This document shows, one piece after another, positions 51,320 through 60,800 of a stretch of DNA of 64,000 nt (the first letter of the stretch is position 1; the number at the start of each line of letters is the position of its first letter). The notes under the pieces were generated by a model. It was not told the origin of the DNA and searched no databases. It saw nothing but the letters and a program-made list of their open reading frames with translations. Both the position numbers and the translations under genes were made by a program. This DNA is from Emticicia sp. 21SJ11W-3 (GTDB taxonomy: Bacteria; Bacteroidota; Bacteroidia; Cytophagales; Spirosomataceae). The stretch is taken from positions 4,898,001-4,962,000 of the forward strand of contig NZ_CP092074.1 of assembly GCF_024138715.1 (NCBI RefSeq). The letters run 5' to 3'.

Positions 51320-52204
51320 TCAAAATTTCACATTTATTGTCTCCAGATACTTTTTGCTGGTTTGCCCGCTTTCTAAAGCAGTGCGACCTTTCACAGGTAC
51401 AGAGTCTAATTCAATTATATTCCAGCCTTTAAATTTAATCTTCTCTAAGGCTTTAAAGATAGCCGGAAAATCAACACGCCCCTGCCCTAATTCTACAAAT
51501 TGGTAGCCCGATTTGCTCTCTACAGGTTTAGTGTCTTTTATGTGTGTGGCATGCAAAATGTGTTTATATTTAATTACAGCCTCGGCTGGGTTTCCGCCTC
51601 CTTGTGTATAATGAGCTACATCCAGTTCCAGCTTAATATATTTAGTGTCCATTTTTGTAGCTATAATTTCTACTTCTTCGGGTGTTTCGCCCAATTGGTT
51701 CATGTGGTTATGCCAGGCTGGCTGTACGCCTGTTTCCTGCAATACCACTTTGGCTACCTCCGACATATTTTTGGCATATTTATTCAATTCTTCAGTTGTG
51801 GGTACTCTGTCTTTCGGACGAGAATTGTTGGTTATCTGTAGCGATTTCCCGCCTAATGCCTTTACAAACCGGGCATGGTTAAGATGGGTCTCTATATCTT
51901 TCGAAATATCATCCTGTATTCCCACATTTCCGCTTGAGAACATGGCCAGTGTCAGGCCATTCTGGTCTAACAGGTCTTTAAGGTCTTGGGGTTTGTCTTT
52001 AAACGGGGCGTAGCTGTTGGCTCTCAGTTGTATACCCTTAAAACCTAAAGCGGCAATATCTTTGATAGCTACGAGGTCGTTGCCGTTCCAGGTAATAGCT
52101 GAATAGGCCATTTTATGTTTGCCTTTGGCTGCCAGGCTGTCAAATGAAATAAGTGAAGATGTTGTGAGTAATGATGCCTGAGTCAGGAAATCTCTACGGT
52201 TCAT
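51320..52204 (-). CDS. Sugar phosphate isomerase/epimerase-like TIM-barrel protein
   Basis: The 294-residue protein begins with a short signal-like stretch containing MNRRDFLTQASLLTTSSLIS, consistent with Tat export. The AP-endonuclease-2/xylose-isomerase-type barrel shows ITWNGNDLVAIKDIAALGFKG near the start, KSLQITNNSRPKDR, PAWHNHMNQLGE (metal His), YIKLELDVAHYTQGGGNP and ILHATHIKDTKP with typical metal ligands. These proteins isomerise or epimerise sugars or keto-sugars. It is the most upstream gene of the minus-strand sugar cluster. Confidence 0.87.
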   Translation of the reverse strand: MNRRDFLTQASLLTTSSLISFDSLAAKGKHKMAYSAITWNGNDLVAIKDIAALGFKGIQLRANSYAPFKDKPQDLKDLLDQNGLTLAMFSSGNVGIQDDISKDIETHLNHARFVKALGGKSLQITNNSRPKDRVPTTEELNKYAKNMSEVAKVVLQETGVQPAWHNHMNQLGETPEEVEIIATKMDTKYIKLELDVAHYTQGGGNPAEAVIKYKHILHATHIKDTKPVESKSGYQFVELGQGRVDFPAIFKALEKIKFKGWNIIELDSVPVKGRTALESGQTSKKYLETINVKF

Positions 52205-52524
52205 GGTTTATAGGGTTAAATATGTAAAACTTTAATTTATAAAAATAGCAATAAAAAGTCAATCAGGAACCTATCGGCCACCATAATTTTGCAACTGCTT
52301 TATAATGTATGGGATTCAGATACCACAAAATCACTTAAAAGAACAAAGTCGCCACATTTGTTTATGCGTGGTTATGCGCATAAAAATAAAAAAAGGCCCC
52401 CTATGCTTCGGCAAAAGCTCAGGGTGCCTTTAGATAAAACCGATTCTACTCATAGCTTACTTGTCTGAACCATGACAAGCCGGGTACCGCCAAGCAAAAC
52501 AGGGTTTTAGATTTATGAGCATTA
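52205..52524. other. Intergenic region (320 bp)
   Basis: There is a terminator at 52392-52431; the rest holds no credible ORF and no clear promoter for the isomerase gene. A 21-codon ORF near the end of the peptide gene is not supported. Confidence 0.45.
52381..52431 (-). terminator. Probable intrinsic terminator after the GG-leader peptide gene
   Basis: AAAGGC...CCCT...GCTT pairs imperfectly with AAGC...AGGG...GCCTTT (52392-52431), and the minus-strand transcript continues into TTTTTTTATTTTTA. It lies about 95 bp past the peptide gene. Confidence 0.5.
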
Positions 52525-52806
52525 TCAGTGATAGCCCGGTGTGCCACAAGGAGCCCAGTCGTAGTATTCGGTATAGTAGGTAGAGCCGGTAGCTGGGTCG
52601 GTATAGCTTTTAGTTGTTATTTTTGTGCAGCCACCGCCTGGGTGCCCGGGGTTAGCCGGTGTGGGAGGCGTTGACGACCCGCCAGAACAATCGTGGCAAC
52701 CATAGGTAATGGCATTGTAATCTTCCCACCAGTCTCCACCAACTACACCTTTCATTTGCTCTTTTGAAAGCAAATTGTCTGCAAATTTTAACATCAATTT
52801 TTTCAT
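52525..52806 (-). CDS. Candidate RiPP/bacteriocin precursor with double-glycine leader
   Basis: The ATG at 52806 gives 93 residues; an upstream ATG (52854) adds a non-leader-like extension. Residues 1-24 look like a double-glycine leader: helical and basic at the start (MKKLMLKF) and ending LLSKEQMKGVVGG. The 69-residue remainder begins DWWEDYN, has Cys at core positions 13, 16, 36 and 63, and is rich in Gly, Pro, Ser, Thr and Tyr, with a Pro/Gly/Ser-rich centre and an aromatic tail (STYYTEYYDWAPCGTPGYH). Such a layout fits a secreted, disulfide-bonded and possibly modified peptide. It is the last gene of a run with a glycosyltransferase and a VKOR fusion upstream. Confidence 0.75.
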   Translation of the reverse strand: MKKLMLKFADNLLSKEQMKGVVGGDWWEDYNAITYGCHDCSGGSSTPPTPANPGHPGGGCTKITTKSYTDPATGSTYYTEYYDWAPCGTPGYH

Positions 52807-52842
52807 TTTTGTACTGTTTAAACGGTTGAAAATTAATTTATG

Positions 52843-52853
52843 TGATCTGATCA
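52843..52853. promoter_or_regulatory. Short dyad upstream of the peptide gene
   Basis: TGATC-T-GATCA (52843-52853) lies ~37 bp before the preferred start codon of the peptide gene. It might be an operator, but it is short enough to arise by chance. Confidence 0.25.
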
Positions 52854-52906
52854 AATCCTTTAAAAAAGAAACTTACTTAAACACAGCCGGGCCACTGCTC
52901 AGATGC

Positions 52907-54199
52907 TTAACTGAAAATATCAACCTCTACATCTGTAGAACTTATGATGGGTTTATACTTCATTTCAAATACTTTTTTGAGTTTCAGCTCAATTACCGGC
53001 ATGGTATCTTTTGATATATTGCCTGCTAAGCCCAGGCCTTTAGCTTGCACACGGGCGCCATTGCCGGGCTGGTCCATTTTTTTGTCTAACGGATACACCA
53101 ACATTGGCACACCCGACTGAACACACTCTTTAATGCTGCCCATTCCTCCATGGGTTATCATGGCATCGGCATATTTTAAAAAATCCAGCTGCGGCACAAA
53201 AGGCAATATTTTTACATTTTCAAGTGCTGGCGGACTAGTTCTGATACCTACCAGAGAAATCATGAAAAACCATTGCGGGTACTTTTGGGCTATCATGAAT
53301 AAACTGTTTAAAAATGTTGCAATGCGTTTAATCTCACTTTGCCCGATGGTGCCGAATGAAACATAAATTACTCTGGTACTGCTCTGTTTTTTTAAATCAA
53401 TAACCTGCTGGCGTAATGCCATATAGTGGTCTGAAATAGCCATTGATTCTTCTCTTTTAACCGGCAGATTTACGTAGTATTCATTACTGAAAGTGCGTTT
53501 GTGCGCAAATTCTAAATGCTGAAGACCCAGTATCACTCTTGGAATTTCGCTGACACTGTTAAACAGGCCGTTCTTTTTATCTATTAATTTCAGGGTGCCC
53601 GTTTCTCTGGCCCAGTTGTATAAAAACCTGTTCCGGTCTTTTCTCAGGTATGCTGCTGCTTTTATAAACGCCTGTGCTCTTCTTCTGAACAAGTGGCTGG
53701 CCCACAACAATTCACAATACCATCTTGAAAACACAGACCCGGATGGTATAAACGATGAGTTCAGCGGAGGAATACCGGCCGACTTCTGAGTAGATAGTTT
53801 TGTGTTGAGTATGGCAATATTTGGGGTAACCGGCGACAGGTAAAAATAAAGATACGTAAGATGGGCATCAATAAATGTAGCATAAGGCTGATACTTTTCT
53901 ATAAAGCTTAATGCTGATTTTATACTTGATTGCCAGGCATTAAAGCGAATTTCTGCATTTTCTTTAGAGAAGATTGACGTCAGTAAAATTCCAGCAAAGC
54001 CTCTGACTGTTTTAACCGGATGTTCTACAGAATAGCTTATTTCCTGAAACTGAAAGCCCTGCTTTTGAACCAGGTCTTTCTGGGGCGCCAATCCGGCGTA
54101 AACCACATTATATCCCTTGTTTTGCCAGGCTTGCGCATAACTAAAGGTGTTGGTATAATGGCTGGGATACGGCAACATTATAAAAACTACGTTTCTCAT
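52907..54199 (-). CDS. Family 1 (UGT/MGT-type) glycosyltransferase
   Basis: The 430-residue protein starts VVFIMLPYPSHYTNTFSYAQA, the glycine/His acceptor region of GT1 enzymes, and has the C-terminal donor-binding block THGGMGSIKECVQSGVPMLV followed by YPLDKKMDQPGNGARV. No signal peptide or membrane helix is evident, so it acts in the cytoplasm with a nucleotide sugar. GT1 enzymes glycosylate small molecules (macrolides, flavonoids, lipids), and only some peptides. Placed between the VKOR fusion and the GG-leader peptide gene, the peptide core is a plausible acceptor; this is inferred from position. Confidence 0.88.
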   Translation of the reverse strand: MRNVVFIMLPYPSHYTNTFSYAQAWQNKGYNVVYAGLAPQKDLVQKQGFQFQEISYSVEHPVKTVRGFAGILLTSIFSKENAEIRFNAWQSSIKSALSFIEKYQPYATFIDAHLTYLYFYLSPVTPNIAILNTKLSTQKSAGIPPLNSSFIPSGSVFSRWYCELLWASHLFRRRAQAFIKAAAYLRKDRNRFLYNWARETGTLKLIDKKNGLFNSVSEIPRVILGLQHLEFAHKRTFSNEYYVNLPVKREESMAISDHYMALRQQVIDLKKQSSTRVIYVSFGTIGQSEIKRIATFLNSLFMIAQKYPQWFFMISLVGIRTSPPALENVKILPFVPQLDFLKYADAMITHGGMGSIKECVQSGVPMLVYPLDKKMDQPGNGARVQAKGLGLAGNISKDTMPVIELKLKKVFEMKYKPIISSTDVEVDIFS

Positions 54200-54255
54200 T
54201 CAGTCACAACATTAAGTCTAAAAAATAAAGTATTGAAATCTACCGCTGTCGCGTG

Positions 54256-55869
54256 CTAGGCAGATTTATTTTGCATTTGTGCAGTCAAAAGTTTCAGATC
54301 TTTCAGGCTATACATTTCAGGCACCAGGTAGTTATCAAAAAAAAGCGTTGGTGTTGTTTTTATCCGGTTTATTTCGCACCAGACATTTTGTCTTTCCAGA
54401 TACATACGTGCCTTTTCAGTTTTTGATGCTGATAGAGACCGTCCGAAGTCAACGGGGTCGGTATTATCTTTTTCATACCAACTTTTAATAGCTTCCATTT
54501 GCCCGTTAGGCGGTAAGTGCAAAACATAAAGCGCTAAATGCTGTTGTTCGGGGCTTTGAAAAGAGGTTAAAAATATAATCCTGAAATTAACGTCTGCTGA
54601 GCTGCGAGCTATTTTTTCTAACTCAAGAAACTTACTACTGCAGGCTTTGCAGAAAAGATTTGCTACAAGCGTAACCGTATGTCCGGCATCCGGATTGCCC
54701 AAATGAATGGCTCCGATATCTTCCGGCAATTCTGCTATTCTGGGTTGCTGGTAAAGTAAAACCCTGAAAACTTCAGAGTTTCTTTTAAAAATATTTAATT
54801 CAGCTGCCGATTTACCGCCGCGCGTAGCATTTACTAATATAGGCTTAACAACTAACCATACAAGCAAAACAGACCCAAAACCAGAAAAAATGGCCGACAA
54901 CCCTTTTACACTTACATGAATTACTGCCTGGTGGTTCATTGATAAAACCAGCAGAAACTCTATGATAAGCAAAGCCTGGGTAATCAGGCAAAGAGTACAC
55001 CACTGCCTGATGACCCGCCATTGGGTATAGATTGACCAGAAGGTAAAAGGTAAGGCTACTACGGTGAGCATCTGGAGATATGGTAAACTTTCTGCAATAT
55101 GCTTTGCAATGGCTATTGTAAAAAGCCCCCCTGCAAAATATAGCAGGCCGACCTCAGACCAGGTGAAAACCCTGAGGATTCTGGCAGATGGAGAAAAAAT
55201 AACCGAGGCGCAATCTGACTTTTGGCTAATATGGCAAATTTTATTCAGAAACGCACTTACCTTTCCATATTGATTAATGACTAGCAAAACACTTACGAAT
55301 GTTCCTGCTGTTTTAGTAAAGGTGTATGCATAAAAAAGCCAGGGCAGACTACCTTCAAAGCTGGCAATGCCTGTTACCAGTACCAAAAGCGCAAGAATAA
55401 CTATGGTAGGTATACGTAAGGTATTAAGTAAAGACACCCGGCGTTTTAATCTGTAATCTTTTTCGCCTGAATTCTCATCAGGCTCGGCAATCAGCACATA
55501 GCCAGACCAGACTTTGTAAAACTCTTCAGGTGTCTGGTTATAAAATCCCTTGGCCGGGTTGTAAAGAGATATAGTATTACTATTCTGCGAAATAACCAGA
55601 ACAAAATACCCGTTATTGACGGTGGTGTGCGCAATAAACGGATTTTCTATTTCAGCCAATTGCTGCCTGCTTAGCCTGAAAACGCCATTTTCAACATTAA
55701 ATTCGCTAAGGGCATCGCTTAAACTTCCGATTCCGGGATACCCCGGATGGCTCCTTAGTGTTTCGGTCAGGGTAGCATTTGTCACAGAAACATTTATCAC
55801 TCTTAGCAATTCAGACAGTACTGCAATTGTATTGTCTTGGGAGGTACCAAACATTGGTCTCTTAATCAC
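54256..55869 (-). CDS. Membrane VKOR-thioredoxin fusion with degenerate C39-peptidase-like domain
   Basis: The 537-residue protein has three parts. Residues ~1-130 resemble a C39 peptidase, but the Cys-site segment reads QDNTIAV (Asn13 at the Cys position), the His position is Tyr88 (GYFVLV) and the Asp position is Asn104 (YNPAKG), so it is catalytically dead. Residues ~148-350 form a VKOR domain with four or five helices, loop cysteines Cys212 and Cys220 and the CTLC active site (291-294). Residues ~365-535 are thioredoxin/DsbA-like with Cys407-Lys-Ala-Cys410 and cis-Pro in TTPT. It would make disulfides with quinone as acceptor. It heads a three-gene run with a GT and a peptide gene. Confidence 0.85.
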   Translation of the reverse strand: MIKRPMFGTSQDNTIAVLSELLRVINVSVTNATLTETLRSHPGYPGIGSLSDALSEFNVENGVFRLSRQQLAEIENPFIAHTTVNNGYFVLVISQNSNTISLYNPAKGFYNQTPEEFYKVWSGYVLIAEPDENSGEKDYRLKRRVSLLNTLRIPTIVILALLVLVTGIASFEGSLPWLFYAYTFTKTAGTFVSVLLVINQYGKVSAFLNKICHISQKSDCASVIFSPSARILRVFTWSEVGLLYFAGGLFTIAIAKHIAESLPYLQMLTVVALPFTFWSIYTQWRVIRQWCTLCLITQALLIIEFLLVLSMNHQAVIHVSVKGLSAIFSGFGSVLLVWLVVKPILVNATRGGKSAAELNIFKRNSEVFRVLLYQQPRIAELPEDIGAIHLGNPDAGHTVTLVANLFCKACSSKFLELEKIARSSADVNFRIIFLTSFQSPEQQHLALYVLHLPPNGQMEAIKSWYEKDNTDPVDFGRSLSASKTEKARMYLERQNVWCEINRIKTTPTLFFDNYLVPEMYSLKDLKLLTAQMQNKSA

Positions 55870-55920
55870 GGCAAAAATTTAGTGAATTATAAAAAAGTAC
55901 AGTTTACAATTGGATATGTA

Positions 55921-55928
55921 CAAATATA
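55921..55928 (-). promoter_or_regulatory. Probable -7 box for the VKOR-glycosyltransferase-peptide operon
   Basis: Read on the minus strand TATATTTG matches TAnnTTTG, 52 bp before the VKOR start codon. No good -33 TTTG was found at the expected distance. Confidence 0.4.
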
Positions 55929-55955
55929 ACAATTGTTGATGTATAATTTTAAGAA

Positions 55956-55991
55956 GTTACAGGTTTTATTTTGCAGGATAAAACCTGTAAC
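55956..55991. repeat. 13-bp perfect hairpin upstream of the VKOR gene
   Basis: GTTACAGGTTTTA (55956-55968) and TAAAACCTGTAAC (55979-55991) pair perfectly with a 10-nt loop. It lies just upstream of the -7 box of the VKOR gene and 20 bp beyond the SusD terminator stem, so it may be a second terminator or an operator-like element. Confidence 0.5.
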
Positions 55992-56011
55992 ACGTGTCTT
56001 AAAATTTAAAT

Positions 56012-56039
56012 AAAAAGCTCTCCAACAGAAGAGCTTTTT
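56012..56039 (-). terminator. Intrinsic terminator of the SusC/SusD operon
   Basis: AAAAAGCTCT (56012-56021) and AGAGCTTTTT (56030-56039) pair perfectly around an 8-nt loop, followed on the minus strand by T-rich sequence. It is 30 bp beyond the susD stop. Confidence 0.8.
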
Positions 56040-56068
56040 GATATTCTACTATGATGAAACAAAACTAA

Positions 56069-57766
56069 TTAATATCCAGGGTTTTGCGCAAAAGCCCCTT
56101 TGGTTGACCTGTCAATCTGGGTCTGAGGAATTGGGCGCAAATAATGTTTGTCTGCCACGTTTGGAGCAGCCTGAGGGTTATATTTTTTCACTCTGTCTAC
56201 CAATAATCCCCAACGTTTCAGGTCTAGCCAGCGCATTTGCTCTCCGGCCAGTTCTCTTGCTCTTTCCTCTATAATCAATTCAAAGTTCATTTGGGCGTCG
56301 GTAATCAACATGGCGTCTTTTTTGCCCGGCCATCCGGCTCTGTAACGCACCGCATTCATTGCTTTGGTGGCTTCTGATATATTGCCAGACTGCAACTGAG
56401 CCTCGGCCAGCATCAGGTACACATCAGCCAGACGGAATACGAAGAAATCGCGGCTACCTGCTTCATAAGTCAAATCAGGGCGTTTGGTATCAAAGAATTT
56501 CATCAGAGTCGGAAACAAGGCTTCGTTATAAGCGCTCGGTACCAACACCTGGTATTTCTTCTTGGCGCGGTCTGCCTTACTCATTTCATAGCCCGGGATA
56601 AAGATGGCGGTGTCGCCGGCGGCAAATGTCAACTTTGTTTTTGAGTCGTCAAAAGAGGCATTCAGGTTAGTACCCGGGTTATTGCTCAACCAGGTATCTC
56701 TGAAAGTCTTCTTATAACGAGAATCATTGGTTCTGTCTGCAAAAACGGTATTTAAGAAATACGAAGTTGGACGGAGACGCTTGAACGGACGGCCGTAGAA
56801 AACGTCACGTTTCATACCCGGTTGTACGTCATACTGCATACCAAACAAAAGGTGCAGGTTATTACCGCCATTTACGGCACCGGTGTTGTTGGTAAGGTTT
56901 GTCAATGGGTCTGATGTGTACTGCACTGCAAATACAACTTCAGAGTTAACCTGGTTGTTTTCGTCATGTACCTGAGCAAAATCATCCAACAATTTAAAGG
57001 TGTAATTGTTAATAACACCGCTACACAACTGTGCTGCTTTGGTGAAATCATCGGCAGCCCTCTGGGCTGAGTAAGCCTTAACCAGATATACTTTAGCCAG
57101 AAGCGTTTCAGCGGCAGGCTTAGTGGCACGGCCGTAGTCGGTTGACTGCGACTTTGCTTCAAGATTAGGTATTGCCTCGGTTAGGTCTTTGATAATGGCA
57201 TTAAACATTTCTGCATCCGTAGCTCTTTTGGTATCCTTAGTTGGCACAAGGGTTTCTGTGAGGCGTAAATCTACCCCACCAAATTGCTGATGCAACAAAT
57301 AGTAGTAGTGGGCTCTCAGAAATTTTGCTTCTGCCACCCTTTGCTTAAGAACGGCCTCCGAAAGCGTAACTTTGGGTGCTCTTTCTATAATGGCATTACA
57401 AATGTTAACTCCTCTGTATAGCTCGTCCCAAAGTGCCGCAAGCAAGTCGCCGGATGCCGAGCCTACCCCACCCTGCAACTGGGTATCATAAAAATGGAAA
57501 CCCTTAAAGCTACCATCAGCGCCGGTGGCATAGATATCAGTACCGTATTCGGTAATGGTAAGGCCGGGTTGTGTACCATAGTAGTTTCTCAATGAAGAAT
57601 AAGCAGATTTAACAGCATCTTCAAAGCCTTTGGGGGTATTCATATAGTCGTTACCAATACCAGAAACTACCTTTTCAACCAGTAAATCTTCACAAGACTG
57701 AGAGGCAAGCATTACAGACATCATGCCTAATATCTTGATTGGTTTTAATATATTTCTTAATTTCAT
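56069..57766 (-). CDS. SusD/RagB-family surface nutrient-binding lipoprotein
   Basis: The 565-residue lipoprotein has a signal with lipobox (SVMLASQSCEDLL) and SusD-type helical TPR organisation: FEDAVKSAYSSLRNYYGT, AKFLRAHYYYLLHQQFGGVDL, YGRATKPAAETLLAKVYLVKAY and the C-terminal RERAREL-type ERARELAGEQMRWLDLKRWGL. It captures a glycan or other ligand at the cell surface and hands it to the SusC partner upstream (40 bp gap). The ligand cannot be read from sequence; no glycoside hydrolase is directly attached, although a GH3 cluster lies 6 kb away. Confidence 0.93.
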   Translation of the reverse strand: MKLRNILKPIKILGMMSVMLASQSCEDLLVEKVVSGIGNDYMNTPKGFEDAVKSAYSSLRNYYGTQPGLTITEYGTDIYATGADGSFKGFHFYDTQLQGGVGSASGDLLAALWDELYRGVNICNAIIERAPKVTLSEAVLKQRVAEAKFLRAHYYYLLHQQFGGVDLRLTETLVPTKDTKRATDAEMFNAIIKDLTEAIPNLEAKSQSTDYGRATKPAAETLLAKVYLVKAYSAQRAADDFTKAAQLCSGVINNYTFKLLDDFAQVHDENNQVNSEVVFAVQYTSDPLTNLTNNTGAVNGGNNLHLLFGMQYDVQPGMKRDVFYGRPFKRLRPTSYFLNTVFADRTNDSRYKKTFRDTWLSNNPGTNLNASFDDSKTKLTFAAGDTAIFIPGYEMSKADRAKKKYQVLVPSAYNEALFPTLMKFFDTKRPDLTYEAGSRDFFVFRLADVYLMLAEAQLQSGNISEATKAMNAVRYRAGWPGKKDAMLITDAQMNFELIIEERARELAGEQMRWLDLKRWGLLVDRVKKYNPQAAPNVADKHYLRPIPQTQIDRSTKGAFAQNPGY

Positions 57767-57806
57767 TTTATTTAAATTTTAAAATTCCTGAATAATTGTT
57801 TTCGAC

Positions 57807-60800
57807 TTAGAATCTGACATTCAGACCAAAAGTTGTAACCATAGTGGCAGGTGTAACACCAGAGCCCACATTAGTAGTACCGTTACCAGATGATGTAATG
57901 GTGGCTTCAGGATCTATGCCATTATATTTGGTACGGTATTTTGACCAGATTTTAGGTTGCTGAATACTTGAGAATAATCTAAGTGACTCCATACCCAGTT
58001 TTTTGGCAATTTTAGGTGAAAAAGTATATCCGAAATTAATATTTCTTAGTTTCACGAAGGTGCCATCAAAGTAAATAAGGGTGGTGTTATTAACCGGGAA
58101 CTCTTGTGTGCTCTTTGGTCTCGGAAATTCATTGGTAGGGTTGTTGGGTGTCCAATAATCTACTTTAATTTGCTGGTAGCGACCTGCCAATGCGTTGTTA
58201 TTCTGATGGAAACCACTCACAATCATATTGCCAAAACGACCAAACAAGAAGGCCGACAAGTCAAAACCTTTAAATTCGAAACGAGTAGTGAACCCGGCAC
58301 TGAAATCTGGAATATCAGAACCCAAAAGCACGCGGTCGTCAGCATTGATTTTACCATCATTATTGGTATCCTGTACTTTTATTTGGCCAACCTCGCTGCC
58401 ATAAGATTTGGCAAGGCTTTCTTCACTGGTTTGCCAGATGCCTATTTTTTTCAGGTCAAAGTATGAATTCAGTGGCTGGCCAATAAACCAGCGGTTGCCG
58501 AGGTCATCTACTTTTCCGTTATAAAGAGATACGATTTCCTCCTTGTTTTTGGTAAACGTAAAGTCGGTAGACCACTTAAATCCGTTTGAAGAGTTGATGT
58601 TTATGGTAGTGAAACCCAGCTCAATACCTTTGTTACGTGTATGGCCTACGTTTCTTGTTACTGCACTAAAGGCTATTGAGCCTGGTAGCTGGTCAGACAA
58701 TAACAAATCGGTAGTGTTGGTTTCATATAATTCTAATGACCCTTGTACTCTGCCACGAAGCAAGCTGAAATCCAAGCCGATATTGGCTGTAGATGATGAC
58801 TCCCATTTCAAATCAGGGTTACCAATTGTGTTAGGTCTATACCCAAAGGCTGCCACAGTACCCCAGGCGTATGCCGTTCTTGACAACAAGCCCTGTGTCT
58901 GATATGGTGCTACCCCCTGGTTACCCACCACACCCCAACCTACTCTCAACTTCAGTAAGTCTAACCAGGTAATCTGTTTCATGAATGGCTCGTTGCTTAT
59001 GTTCCAGCCAAGAGCAACTCCAGGGAAATTACCATATTTGGTATTGGCACCAAAACGGCTTGAACCGTCTCGGCGTAAAGTAGCTGTCAATAAATATTTA
59101 TCATTGAAGTCATAATTTACACGAGCCATATATGAGTTAATAGTCCATTGTGTTAAATTACTACCTACCCCCAAAACAGAACTGGCATTACCTAAATTAT
59201 AAAACTGTTGCGTTTCGGCCGGTACGCCTTGCACTTCTGTTCGGTACGTCTGAAAATCGTCTTTCTGAATTGAGTGAACCAATGTTATACCAACATTGTG
59301 CTTGGCTTTATAGGTTTTGTTGTAGCTCAGAATGTTCTCGAGTGTCCAGTTGAAACCAATGTTATTTTGCGTTGTTGCCTGAGGGTCTCCCATTTTACGG
59401 GCATTGGTGGCAGCGCCGATAAATCTACCCCATCTTGAGATTGTGAAGTCGGGGCCGAAGTTTACACGATACTTTAAGCCCTCAATAATTTTAACTTCTG
59501 CATAAAGGCTGTTGAACAGGCGGTATTTCCTGGTTTGATCTATTTGTGCGCCGGGTACAATTTCAGCCAGGGGGTTGGTTAACAAGGCATCGTTGGTTGG
59601 CGAGAAAATGATATTCCCTTTATCATCATAAGGTGAAGCCAAGGGGTTCTGCTGAATTGTGAACGAGTAAGGGTTCAAGTTTTCACCATTTCTGATGCTA
59701 TACATGGTGTAAGATGAAATACCTACTTTCAGGCGGTCGTTAATGCTATGGTCAAGATTTACCCGCAGAGACATACGGGTGTAATCAAGCCCGTCTGAAA
59801 TTCCTTTATCCTGAAAATAACCTCCTGAAATGAAAAACTGGGTTCTTTCACTTCCACCCTGTATACCTATCGAGTGATTTTGCATAACACCGTTGTGCAG
59901 AATCAAATCCTGCCAGTCTGTATTGGTTCCGTTAGCAATACCTTTGGCCACGGCCGGGTCACCCCCAAGAACTGCAACTTTGGCATCTGCGGCGGCGTCG
60001 CCCACACCGGTTGGTACAGGGTTGCCGTTAGCATCTTTATACAGGTTAGTGGCACGATACGCCTCACGGACATATTCAAGAAACTCAGGGCCACTAAACA
60101 GCTTAATCTTGTCTAAAGGGGTAGATACGCCGCCGTAAGTATCAAAACTTACAGTGGTTTTTCCTTTTACTGCGCCTCTTTTGGTAGTAACCAATACCAC
60201 CCCGTTGGCGCCACGCGCCCCGTAAATGGCGGTAGCAGTAGCGTCTTTCAGTACTTCCATAGACTGAACATCGCTAGGGTTCAGGTCTTCATAGCCGGCA
60301 GAAAGCGGAATACCATCTACTACATAAAGAGGGTCGTTACCGGCATTGAACGAACGACGGCCACGGATAAGGATTTTTGGCACTGAGCCTGGTTTAGAGC
60401 CAGACTGCGAAACATCAACCCCTGCCACACGGCCCTGCATGGCCTGGCCTAAGCTGGTGATGGGCATTTCCTGAATCTGCTTGGCACTTACCTGCGAGAT
60501 AGCGCCCGTGGTCTGGCTTTTTTTCTGAGAACCATAACCAACCACAATTACTTCGCTCAAGGCCGCGGCATCTTCTTCTAAAGTAACATTTAATGTGGTT
60601 TTGCCACTTACATTGATTTCTAATGCTTTGTAACCAATGTAGCTAAATACCAGAACGGCATTGTTAGCAGCCTGCACCGTAAACTTACCATCAGAATCAG
60701 TAATTGAACCTTGCGTAGTACCTTTTACTGTAACACTAACACCCGGGAGGGCCATACCGCCTGCATCAGATACTTTTCCTGACACACTCCGGCCTTGGGC

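Noticed and set aside
52441-52524. 21-codon minus-strand ORF just after the peptide gene
   Set aside because: It has no leader, no start context and no sign of conservation; it is within the range expected by chance.
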